61,003 nt of DNA from assembly GCA_021780315.1 (NCBI GenBank), contig JAJXYY010000029.1:1-61003 (forward strand), in the 5' to 3' direction. Under the pieces are notes generated by a model. That model saw only the letters and a list, made by a program, of their open reading frames with translations, searched no databases and had not been told where the DNA came from. Numbering within the stretch: position 1 is the first letter of the stretch; each line of letters opens with the position of its first letter. Shown here in pieces: positions 45,722-53,780 of the stretch. The DNA comes from Acidobacteriota bacterium (lineage in GTDB: Bacteria; Acidobacteriota; Terriglobia; Terriglobales; Acidobacteriaceae). A program made the translations under genes and the position numbers.

Positions 45722-45770
45722 TGGGTCGTTTCAATGTTAGCAGGGGATGGTGTGAGGATGAGGGGAGGCG

Positions 45771-45793
45771 CATGTCCCCGCGGCGGGGACATG
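45771..45793 (-). terminator. Palindromic hairpin after the GH130 gene
   Basis: CATGTCCCCG and CGGGGACATG form a 10-bp perfect stem with loop CGG, between the GH130 stop and the gltX start on the same strand. It lacks a T-run and may be a weak terminator or a protein-binding site. Confidence 0.5.
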
Positions 45794-45800
45794 TGTCGGG

Positions 45801-46922
45801 TTAGTTGGGCGTGGTGACGATGCCGACTGCAGAGTCGGCACAGCCGTAGTAGAGGAGCCACTGGTTGTGGAAGCGGACGAGGCCTTCGGCGAAGGTGGTT
45901 CCGGCGGCGTATTGGCCGGTTTTCTCGAAGGGCTGCTCGGGCTTGAGGGTGGGGGCTTCGTCGCGGGAGATAAGTTTGGTTGGGTCGTCGGGGGCGAAGA
46001 GGGCCTGTCCGGCGGCGTAGGCGTTGGGGCCGAGGGTGGGGTCACCGTGGTCGGGGTCGTTTTTGCCGTTGTAGAGGACGACGATACCGCGGGAGGTGAG
46101 GATGGGTGGCGGGCCTACTTCGGGGAAGCCGCTGTCGAAGTGGCCGGGGCGCTTGGTGAGGACTTCGATGGGTGCGCCGGTGGCGTCTTCGACGGGGGTC
46201 CAGTGGATGAGGTCGGGGGAGGTGGCGAGGTGGATGGCGCCTTCGCCCCAGAACATCCAGTATTTTCCTTTGATCTTTGCGGCGAGGATTTTTTCGCCTG
46301 CGAGGCGGGTGACGATGCCGCCGGATTTGTATTGGAGGTGCGCGTACTTGCTGTTGGCGCTGGCGTCGTCACTGGAGCCGAAGGCGGGGCCGTACTTGGT
46401 CCAGTGGAGGAGGTCTTTGGAGGTGGCGATGCCGATGGAGTAGGTTATGCGGTTCCACTGGGTGTAGGTGAGGACGTAGGTGCCGTCGGGCGACTCGACG
46501 ATGCGGGGGTCTTCGACTCCGCCGGGCCACTCGCGGGATTGCTGAGTGTCGGTGGAGGGGTAGAAGACGGGTTCGGGGAGGCGAGTGAAGGTGGTGCCGT
46601 CGGTGGTTGAGGCGAGTCCGAGACGGGAGGTGTGCATGCCGATCTGCATGGTGCCGGAGTCGTCTTCGGCTCGGTAGAGGACGAAGATTTTGCCGTCGCG
46701 GACGATGGCGGCGGGGTTGAAGGTGTGGAGGGCTTCCCAGTGGACGGGGGCGTGGGTGATGGGGTCGGTGAAGGTGGCAAACTTGTCCGGGGAGATGACG
46801 GGGGCCTGGATGGGGCGGGTGAAGGGGCCTAGCTGCCAGTTGGCTAGGGGCTGGGCTGGGGGCTTGGCTGCAGCGAGGAGGGCCGTGGAGACGAGAGCGA
46901 TGGTGGCGAGGGTGTGTCGCAT
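45801..46922 (-). CDS. Secreted GH130-like beta-propeller glycosidase or phosphorylase
   Basis: Started at ATG 46922, the product has 373 residues with a signal peptide (MRHTLATIALVSTALLAAAK). Propeller motifs of the GH130/DUF377 group are present: FNPAAIVRDGKIFVLYRAED, the Asp in GGVEDPRIVE, YTQWNRITYSIGIATSKDLL and GPPPILTSRGIVVLYNG. GH130 enzymes phosphorolyse or hydrolyse beta-mannosides. Phosphorylases need Arg/His phosphate contacts and are cytoplasmic, so an exported member is more likely a hydrolase; this is inference. It lies 108 bp downstream of the GH28 gene on the same strand, forming a saccharide-degradation pair. Confidence 0.85.
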   Translation of the reverse strand: MRHTLATIALVSTALLAAAKPPAQPLANWQLGPFTRPIQAPVISPDKFATFTDPITHAPVHWEALHTFNPAAIVRDGKIFVLYRAEDDSGTMQIGMHTSRLGLASTTDGTTFTRLPEPVFYPSTDTQQSREWPGGVEDPRIVESPDGTYVLTYTQWNRITYSIGIATSKDLLHWTKYGPAFGSSDDASANSKYAHLQYKSGGIVTRLAGEKILAAKIKGKYWMFWGEGAIHLATSPDLIHWTPVEDATGAPIEVLTKRPGHFDSGFPEVGPPPILTSRGIVVLYNGKNDPDHGDPTLGPNAYAAGQALFAPDDPTKLISRDEAPTLKPEQPFEKTGQYAAGTTFAEGLVRFHNQWLLYYGCADSAVGIVTTPN

Positions 46923-47030
46923 GTAGGGATAAGTATCGACGAGAAGGCGTACTTCGTCACCTGCCTGTGACGATGCGGTCGTCCTTCGGACGATGCCCAC
47001 ACATCAGAATCGATGTATGGGGCACCCGGT

Positions 47031-48380
47031 TTAGTTGGTGGTGGGGAAGGGGATGAATTTCTCGGTGCAGGAGGTGGGGGTGGCGTTGGAGGGCTGGCCG
47101 GTGACGGTGGAGTCGTTGGTGGTGGGGATTTGGAGGTTGGTGGGGCCGGGGCCGAGGGTGATGTCGGCGAAGTTGACGGTGTAGGTGTAGGCGGTGGGGG
47201 AGTCGGTGAGGAGGACGTTGTCGAGGCGGACACCGAGGCGGTGGTCCTGGTCGTAGGCGTCGAAGAGGATTTTTCCGCCGCCGGAGATGCGGACGTTGCG
47301 GAGAGTGATGTCGCGGAAGGTGGGTGGGGAGTTGCCTTTGACGGGACCGTTGGCGGCGTAGGCGGAGGTGAGGTCGATGGGGCGGGGTGAGTTGCGGATG
47401 CAGATGTCGTCGTAGAGGACGTCGTGGACGAGGCCGCCGCGGGTGCCCATGGACTTGATGCGGATGCCGGAGTCGGGGCCGTCGAGGGAGAGATCGGAGA
47501 CGTGGATTTTGCTGACGCCTCCCTGGGTCTCGGAGCCGATGGACATGCCGTGTCCGTAGTAGAAGTGGTTGTGGGCGACGGTCATGTTGGTGACGGGTTC
47601 GCCGCCTTTGATGGCGATGTTGTCGTCGCCGGTGCGGATGAAGGAGTGGGTGATGGTGATGTTTTTGCTGCCGCCGGGGTCTACGCCGTCGGTGTTGCGG
47701 GCGAGGCGTTTGGGAGTGTCGATTTTGAGGCCCCAGACGGTGAAGCCGTTGCCGTGGTTGTAGACGACGTGGAAGTTGGGGGAGTTCTTGAGGGTGATGC
47801 GGTAGAGGGTGAAGTCGTCGGCGTAGTCGGTGACGAGGATACGGGGGACTTGCTGGCGGGGGCCAGTGCGGGCTTGTTCGGCGAGGTCCCACCAGGTTGT
47901 ATTGCTGCCGAGGAGCTTGGAGCCGCCGCGGCCGTCTATGGTGCCGTCGCCCATGATGGCCGCTCCGGCGATGTGCTGGGCGGAGAGCAGGGGCTTGCAG
48001 AAGTGGCCTTCGTCGGAGAGGATGCCGCACTTGCCGGGGACGGTGGCGTAGAGGGCGGGATCGCGGGAGGCGAGGAGGGTGGTGCCTTTGTCGATGAATA
48101 GGGTGACGCCGGCGCGGAGTTCGAGGGGGCCAGAGAGGAAGGTGTTTTGGCTGCCGCCGGTACGGAGGGCTACGGCGTGGCCTTGGCGGCAGTGGTCGAG
48201 GGCTTGCTGGATGCGGGCGGTGTCGAGCTTTTGCTCATCGACTTCGGGGAGGGGGGAGTGGAGTTGGGCGGTGAGGGTGGTGCAGACGGGTGGGAGGATG
48301 GGCTCAGTGACGGTGCGGGTGTCTTGTGCGTGGAGTGCGGTGGTGGAGGCGAGGGCGGTGAGGAGGATGAGGGCGCGGAT
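47031..48380 (-). CDS. Secreted GH28 polygalacturonase-like enzyme, apparent ATC start
   Basis: The product of 449 residues has a signal peptide (RALILLTALASTTALHA then QDT) and a right-handed beta-helix of GH28. Catalytic motifs are NTDGVDPGG near residue 228, DDNIAIKGG near 249, GHGMSIGSE near 273 and RIKS near 304. It should cleave pectin galacturonan or rhamnogalacturonan. The signal peptide begins at codon ATC 48380-48378, preceded by AAGGAG with a 6-nt spacer. No ATG, GTG or TTG is close: the next ATG in frame, 48500, adds 40 Pro/Thr/His-rich residues that do not resemble a leader. Either ATC is used, or the true ATG has mutated or been misread. Confidence 0.88.
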   Translation of the reverse strand: MRALILLTALASTTALHAQDTRTVTEPILPPVCTTLTAQLHSPLPEVDEQKLDTARIQQALDHCRQGHAVALRTGGSQNTFLSGPLELRAGVTLFIDKGTTLLASRDPALYATVPGKCGILSDEGHFCKPLLSAQHIAGAAIMGDGTIDGRGGSKLLGSNTTWWDLAEQARTGPRQQVPRILVTDYADDFTLYRITLKNSPNFHVVYNHGNGFTVWGLKIDTPKRLARNTDGVDPGGSKNITITHSFIRTGDDNIAIKGGEPVTNMTVAHNHFYYGHGMSIGSETQGGVSKIHVSDLSLDGPDSGIRIKSMGTRGGLVHDVLYDDICIRNSPRPIDLTSAYAANGPVKGNSPPTFRDITLRNVRISGGGKILFDAYDQDHRLGVRLDNVLLTDSPTAYTYTVNFADITLGPGPTNLQIPTTNDSTVTGQPSNATPTSCTEKFIPFPTTN

Positions 48381-48392
48381 GGGAGGCTCCTT
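48381..48392 (-). promoter_or_regulatory. Shine-Dalgarno before an ATC codon
   Basis: On the minus strand AAGGAG is followed by CCTCCC and then ATC, exactly where the first residue of the signal peptide lies. A normal ATG at this place would be an ideal start. Confidence 0.6.
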
Positions 48393-48501
48393 GTGGTCTG
48401 ACCACTGGAGGCTATGATGGAGAGTCCGCGCTGTAGCTGTCAAGGGGAGGATGTACGGAAGCGGGTGGGATTGCGTGGGTGTTTGAGGTGGTGGAGGCAT
48501 G

Positions 48502-48540
48502 AAAAAGCGCTGGCCAGGAGGGTAAGCTCTTGACCAGCGC
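48502..48540 (-). terminator. Terminator after the GAPDH gene
   Basis: The stem GCGCTGG / CCAGCGC, extended past a mismatch, is followed on the minus strand by TTTTTC. It lies between the GAPDH stop and the GH28 gene. Confidence 0.8.
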
Positions 48541-48566
48541 GGATGGGTTGATGAGTCGGTTGAAGC

Positions 48567-49574
<1,008 letters not shown>

Positions 49575-49640
49575 AAATTTAAGATCGCTCCTGTGAGTAC
49601 TACGTTGTACACATCACTACGATTGTAGACTGCGCGAGGC

Positions 49641-50618
49641 ATGAAAGGGCATAAAGAAGGAGATGAATCGGCGGATAAGGTTTGCGTGGTGTGCGGGGGG
49701 TGCTGGAAGAGGTGCAAGGATTTGCGAGGGTGTTCCGGGCTGTGTTACAAGCGTGACATGCGCGAACTGCGCGAATGGATGCGCGAAAAGATGAGACGAC
49801 GCCCTAGACGTGGCCCGAACGAATCGGAGTCCACCGGTAAAAGCGGGCAGGAATTGCCTGTCAACCAACTTGCACCTTTACGGCCGACGTACCCGGAGCC
49901 TTTGCCGGTACGAGTGACGGAACCGACGACGCCGATTGCGGTGGAAGTAGCTGTATTCGATACGGATGTAGCTGCTGCTGGATTTGAGCCTGCGTTGGCG
50001 GCTGCCGAGAAGACGATCGTTGTGGAGACGCAGCCAGAGTCGTTGAGTACCCCTCCTGCAGAGCCTCAGGCGTTGAAGTCGCCACGGGGTTATGTGGTGC
50101 TGACCATTGGGCTACCGGGATCGGGCAAGACGACGTGGTACAAGCGGCGCGGGGTGACTCCGTTGTCGAGCGATCTGCTGCGTACGCTGCTGTTTGACGA
50201 TATTGCCGAGCAACGGTACCAGGGGCTGGTGTTCAGCACGCTGCGCAGCCTGCTGCGGGCACGTCTGATTGCGAAGATGCCGTGGAATTATGTGGATGCG
50301 ACCAACCTGAGTCCGCATGAGCGGAAGCAGTGGATCAAGATGGCGAAGAGCTTCGGGTACGAGGTGCAGGCGGTGTTCTTCGATGTGCCGCTCGCGGTGT
50401 GCATGGAGCGGAACAGCAAGCGTGACCGCGCGGTGACGGACGAAGTGATGCAGAAGATGGCAGAGCGTCTTAAGCCACCCTCGTTCAAAGAAGGCTTTGA
50501 AAAGATAACGGTTGTGCGTGTGAAGGGGCAGCCGGGGACGATACCAGTGGCTGCGGCCGATGAGGTTGCGGCGGGTGAGCAGGGTGGAGCGATGCATGCT
50601 CCGGAGGCTGCGGAGTAA
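49641..50618 (+). CDS. Zinc-ribbon P-loop kinase (polynucleotide kinase-like)
   Basis: The 325-residue protein appears to have three parts. Residues 13-40 hold a Cys cluster (CVVCGGC, then GCSGLCYKRD) resembling a small zinc ribbon of the 'CxxC...GLCxxCY' type. Residues 45-145 are low-complexity, basic then Pro/Glu-rich. Residues 148-300 form a P-loop kinase with Walker A IGLPGSGKTTWYKRRG, an Asp/lid region SSDLLRTLLFD, VDATNLSPHERKQWIKMAK and VFFDVPLAVCMERNSKRDR. This matches AAA_33/Pnkp-type nucleotide or RNA 5'-kinases. The substrate is unknown. It ends 38 bp before the ABC transporter ATPase, but functional linkage is doubtful. Confidence 0.82.
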   Translation: MKGHKEGDESADKVCVVCGGCWKRCKDLRGCSGLCYKRDMRELREWMREKMRRRPRRGPNESESTGKSGQELPVNQLAPLRPTYPEPLPVRVTEPTTPIAVEVAVFDTDVAAAGFEPALAAAEKTIVVETQPESLSTPPAEPQALKSPRGYVVLTIGLPGSGKTTWYKRRGVTPLSSDLLRTLLFDDIAEQRYQGLVFSTLRSLLRARLIAKMPWNYVDATNLSPHERKQWIKMAKSFGYEVQAVFFDVPLAVCMERNSKRDRAVTDEVMQKMAERLKPPSFKEGFEKITVVRVKGQPGTIPVAAADEVAAGEQGGAMHAPEAAE

Positions 50619-50655
50619 GGCGTTCCCCAAGCAAGGGAAGATCGAGAGTACAGAC

Positions 50656-51414
50656 ATGCCCAATGCAGGCGTTACGTTCGCGAAGGTGAGCTATACGCTG
50701 GCAGATGGGCATGTTTTGCTGCGCGATGTTTCTTTGGAGTTGGAGGCAGGGAAGACGACGGCTTTGCTGGGACGGAGTGGGTCTGGCAAGACGACGCTGC
50801 TGCGGATGGTGAATGGTCTGGTGGGTGCGACGGCGGGGGTGGTGGGGGTGGGTGGGGTGGAGACGGCGGGGCTGGATGGGGCGGGTATGCGGGGTTTGCG
50901 GCGGGGGGTAGGGTATGTGATCCAGGAGAATGGGCTGTTCCCGCACATGACGGTGAAGCGGAATGTGGGGATGGGGATGGAGTTAGCGGGATGGTCGCGG
51001 GCGGAGATTGAGCGGCGGGTGGAGGAGGTTCTGGGGCTGGTCGGGCTGGAGGCTGGGGAGTTTAGCGGGCGGTATCCGTGGCAGTTGAGCGGGGGACAGC
51101 GGCAGCGGGTGGGGTTGGCGCGGGCGTTGGCGCTGGACCCGGCGGTGCTGCTGATGGATGAGCCGTTTGGGGCGCTGGATCCGCTGACGCGGACGGAGAT
51201 GCAGGCGATGCTGCGCGGGCTGTTGGAGCGGGTAGAGAAGACGGTTTTGCTGGTGACCCATGATCTGGATGAGGCGCTGTACCTGGCGGATCGGGTGGTA
51301 TTTCTCGCGGCGGGGGAGGTGGTTGCTGACCTGCCTACGGATGAGGTGCTGGGGTCGGATAATCCTCATGTGAGGGATTATGTGCAGGCTGTAAGTTGCA
51401 GGTTCAAAGCATGA
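50656..51414 (+). CDS. Osmoprotectant ABC transporter ATP-binding protein (OpuCA/ProV type)
   Basis: The 252-residue ATPase has Walker A LGRSGSGKTTLL, Q-loop VIQENGLFPHMTV, signature LSGGQRQRVGLARAL, Walker B AVLLMDEPFGALD and the switch His in LVTHDLDEAL. The match to glycine-betaine/choline importers comes from VGYVIQENGLFPHMT and from the genes downstream; the CBS domains of some OpuCA proteins are missing. It overlaps the permease gene by four bases (ATGA). The operon should import a quaternary amine such as glycine betaine, with ATP hydrolysis in the cytoplasm. Confidence 0.93.
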   Translation: MPNAGVTFAKVSYTLADGHVLLRDVSLELEAGKTTALLGRSGSGKTTLLRMVNGLVGATAGVVGVGGVETAGLDGAGMRGLRRGVGYVIQENGLFPHMTVKRNVGMGMELAGWSRAEIERRVEEVLGLVGLEAGEFSGRYPWQLSGGQRQRVGLARALALDPAVLLMDEPFGALDPLTRTEMQAMLRGLLERVEKTVLLVTHDLDEALYLADRVVFLAAGEVVADLPTDEVLGSDNPHVRDYVQAVSCRFKA

Positions 51415-52043
51415 TGCTATTTCTGAGTGCGCATGGCTGGGAGATCGCTCGACTGACGTTGGAGCATGTGTGGCTGACGTTGAGTGCGATGGTATTGGCG
51501 GTGGGGGTGGGGTTTCCGCTGGGGGTTTTGCTGACGCGGCGGCGGGGTTGGGCGCGGCCGGTGATCGGGTTTGCGAATGTGGTGCAGACGGTGCCGAGTC
51601 TGGCGTTGTTTGGGCTGTTGCTGCCGGTGCCTTGGCTGGGGGAGAGTGCGGCGCGGTTGGCGATTGTGGCGTTGACGGGGTATGCGCTGCTGCCGATTTT
51701 GCGGAATACGTATGCGGGGGTGGGGAGTGTTGATCCGGCGCTGCTGGAGGTGGCGGAGGCGCTGGGGATGACGGGGTGGCAGCGGTTGATGAAGGTGGAG
51801 TTGCCGCTGGCGGGAAGCGTGATACTGGCGGGGTTACGGACGGCTACGGTGACGTGCGTGGGGGTGGCGACGATTGCGGCGGCGATTGGTGCGGGCGGGT
51901 TGGGGGAGTTGATCTTTCGCGGGGTGGCGAGTGTGGATAACGGGCTGGTTCTGGCGGGGGCGGTGCCGGCGGCGTTGCTGGCGCTGGTGGCGGATGGTGG
52001 GCTGGGGTGGGTGGAGAAGCGGTTGGCGGTGCGGCGGGTATGA
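51411..52043 (+). CDS. Osmoprotectant ABC transporter permease (OpuCB type)
   Basis: The 210-residue inner-membrane permease has five or six helices and the cytoplasmic EAA loop EVAEALGMTGWQRLMKVELP, which docks to the ATPase. Typical neighbours are ANVVQTVPSLALFGLLLP, ATIAAAIGAGGLGELIFRG and the ending AVPAALLALVADG. The ATG 51411 overlaps the ATPase stop and the stop overlaps the next ATG, so the three genes are coupled. Only one permease gene is present, so it probably works as a homodimer rather than the OpuCB/OpuCD pair. Confidence 0.93.
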   Translation: MMLFLSAHGWEIARLTLEHVWLTLSAMVLAVGVGFPLGVLLTRRRGWARPVIGFANVVQTVPSLALFGLLLPVPWLGESAARLAIVALTGYALLPILRNTYAGVGSVDPALLEVAEALGMTGWQRLMKVELPLAGSVILAGLRTATVTCVGVATIAAAIGAGGLGELIFRGVASVDNGLVLAGAVPAALLALVADGGLGWVEKRLAVRRV

Positions 52044-53083
52044 GGCACTCCCCCCTCCCGTCGATATTGCGCAAAGTCTACGAAGAAAAGGCTTTAGGCT
52101 TGGACTTGAATGACGGTAGCGGGGTTGTGGCGGGGGGGAGCACTGGGGTGAGAGGGTGGTTTGGGCTGGGGTTGTGTCAAGTGGTAGGTGTGCTGATGTT
52201 GGTGAGTTTGGTGGGGTGTGGGCCACCGCGGTGGCTGTCGGGGCGGGGGCGGGTGGTGATCGGGGCGAAGAATTTTACGGAGCAGGTGGTGCTGGGGGAG
52301 TTGCTGGCGCAGGAGATAGAGGCGGTGGCGGCGGAGGAGGGCAGGCCGGAGCGGGTGGAGCGGCGGTTTTATCTGGCGGGGAGTTATATCTGCCAGCAGG
52401 CGTTGGTGAGTGGTCGGATTGATGGGTATGTGGAGTACTCGGGTACGGCGTTGACGGCGATTCTGAAGCAGCCTTTGCCGCCGGCGGATGCCCGGAGTGC
52501 GGATGCGGTGAGGGCGACGGTGGCGCGGTTGTACGCGGAGCGGTATGGGGTGCGGGTGGGTCGGGGGCTGGGGTTTGAAGATACGTTTGCGATGGTGGTG
52601 CGGGGGGAGGATGCGAGGCGTTTGGGGTTGCGGACGATCTCGGATGTGGTTCGGGCGGGGCCGGATTGGCGGTTGGGGGTGGGTTATGAGTTTGAGGAGC
52701 GACCGGATGGCTTGCGGGGGCTGGAGGCTGCGTATGGGTTGCGGTTTGGGACGGCTCCGCGGGTGATGGATCTGGGGCTGCTGTATCGGGCGCTGGTGGC
52801 GGGACAGGTGGATATGGTGGCGGGCAACTCGACGGATGGGCCGATACGGGCGTTGGGGCTGGTGGCTCTGGAGGATGACAAGCACTACTTTCCGCCGTAT
52901 GAGGCGGTGCCGCTGGTGCGGGAGGAGTCGATCCGGGAGCATCCGGAGATGGGGGTGGCGATGGAGCGGCTGGCGGGGCGGGTGAGCGCTGAGGAGGTGC
53001 GGGGGATGAACGATGCGGTGGATTCGCAGCATAAGGATGTGGGGGAGGTGGTGCGGGCGTTTCGGGTGGGGAAGGGGTTGTGA
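52040..53083 (+). CDS. Osmoprotectant-binding lipoprotein (OpuAC/OpuCC family)
   Basis: The product has 347 residues from ATG 52040, which overlaps the permease stop. A lipobox, SLVGC (Cys near 58), follows a hydrophobic run (VVGVLMLVSLV). The binding domain begins VVIGAKNFTEQVVLGELLAQ, the signature of glycine-betaine/choline binding proteins, and includes GRIDGYVEYSGTALTAIL and GNSTDGPIRAL. The N-terminal region before the lipobox is unusually long (about 45 residues), so an internal start at GTG near 52127 or TTG near 52099 is quite possible. It presents the substrate to the permease from the outside. Confidence 0.9.
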   Translation: MRHSPLPSILRKVYEEKALGLDLNDGSGVVAGGSTGVRGWFGLGLCQVVGVLMLVSLVGCGPPRWLSGRGRVVIGAKNFTEQVVLGELLAQEIEAVAAEEGRPERVERRFYLAGSYICQQALVSGRIDGYVEYSGTALTAILKQPLPPADARSADAVRATVARLYAERYGVRVGRGLGFEDTFAMVVRGEDARRLGLRTISDVVRAGPDWRLGVGYEFEERPDGLRGLEAAYGLRFGTAPRVMDLGLLYRALVAGQVDMVAGNSTDGPIRALGLVALEDDKHYFPPYEAVPLVREESIREHPEMGVAMERLAGRVSAEEVRGMNDAVDSQHKDVGEVVRAFRVGKGL

Positions 53084-53140
53084 TGGGTGTGGGGTTGAGC
53101 GTGTATGTTGATGGTGTTGAGGCGAAACGGGAGGATTGCG

Positions 53141-53635
53141 ATGGTTGAGCCGTGGTTGCGAGGGACGTTGCTGGAGGTTGATCCGCTACAGCGGGGGGTG
53201 CTGCATGCGCTGGAGTTGGCGGTGGAGGATGTGGGGCGGTGGTGCGAGGGGCTGTCGGAGGAGGAGATGGAGGTATGTCCGTATGGGATGGCTTCGGTAG
53301 GGTTCCATGTGCGGCACATGGTGCGGAGTCTGGACCGGCTGCTGACGTATGCGGAGGGTGAGGCGCTGACAGAGGCGCAGATGGGTGAGCTACGGTCGGA
53401 GATGGATGGGGTGAGCCGGGAGGCGACGCTGCTGGAGTTTGCGGAGGGGATGGAGGTGGCGGTGACGCGGGTGCGGCGGTTTAGTCCACGGAGCTACAGG
53501 ACGGCCAGGGGGGTGGGACGGAAGCAGATGCCGACGACGGTGGGTGGTTTGCTGGTGCACTGCGCGGACCATACGCAGCGGCATGTGGGCCAGGTGGTGA
53601 CGACGGCGAAGGTGGTGGTGGGGATGCGGCGTTGA
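53141..53635 (+). CDS. DinB-fold metal-binding protein
   Basis: From ATG 53141, preceded by GGAGG at a 6-nt spacing, the product has 164 residues. It shows the DinB/YfiT four-helix layout with a metal triad: His in SVGFHVRHMVRSLDRLLTYA and two His in HCADHTQRHVGQV. Members include damage-inducible proteins and thiol-dependent S-transferases; bacillithiol transferases of the BstA group are also DinB-like. Since bshA lies 4-5 kb away, a thiol-transferase role is possible but unproven. An upstream ATG (53105) is less well supported. Confidence 0.83.
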   Translation: MVEPWLRGTLLEVDPLQRGVLHALELAVEDVGRWCEGLSEEEMEVCPYGMASVGFHVRHMVRSLDRLLTYAEGEALTEAQMGELRSEMDGVSREATLLEFAEGMEVAVTRVRRFSPRSYRTARGVGRKQMPTTVGGLLVHCADHTQRHVGQVVTTAKVVVGMRR

Positions 53636-53780
53636 GGTTGGAGCCTGAAGCTGGATGGAGGACGAGATTTTAGTCCAGATGTTGCTGAGTTTTTGGGTTT
53701 GTCTGCGTTTGCCGAATTGGTTGCGTGGAATGGTTGGGACTGGGGTTGAAGAGGATGAGAGTAGCGGTGAGGTGCGGCTG

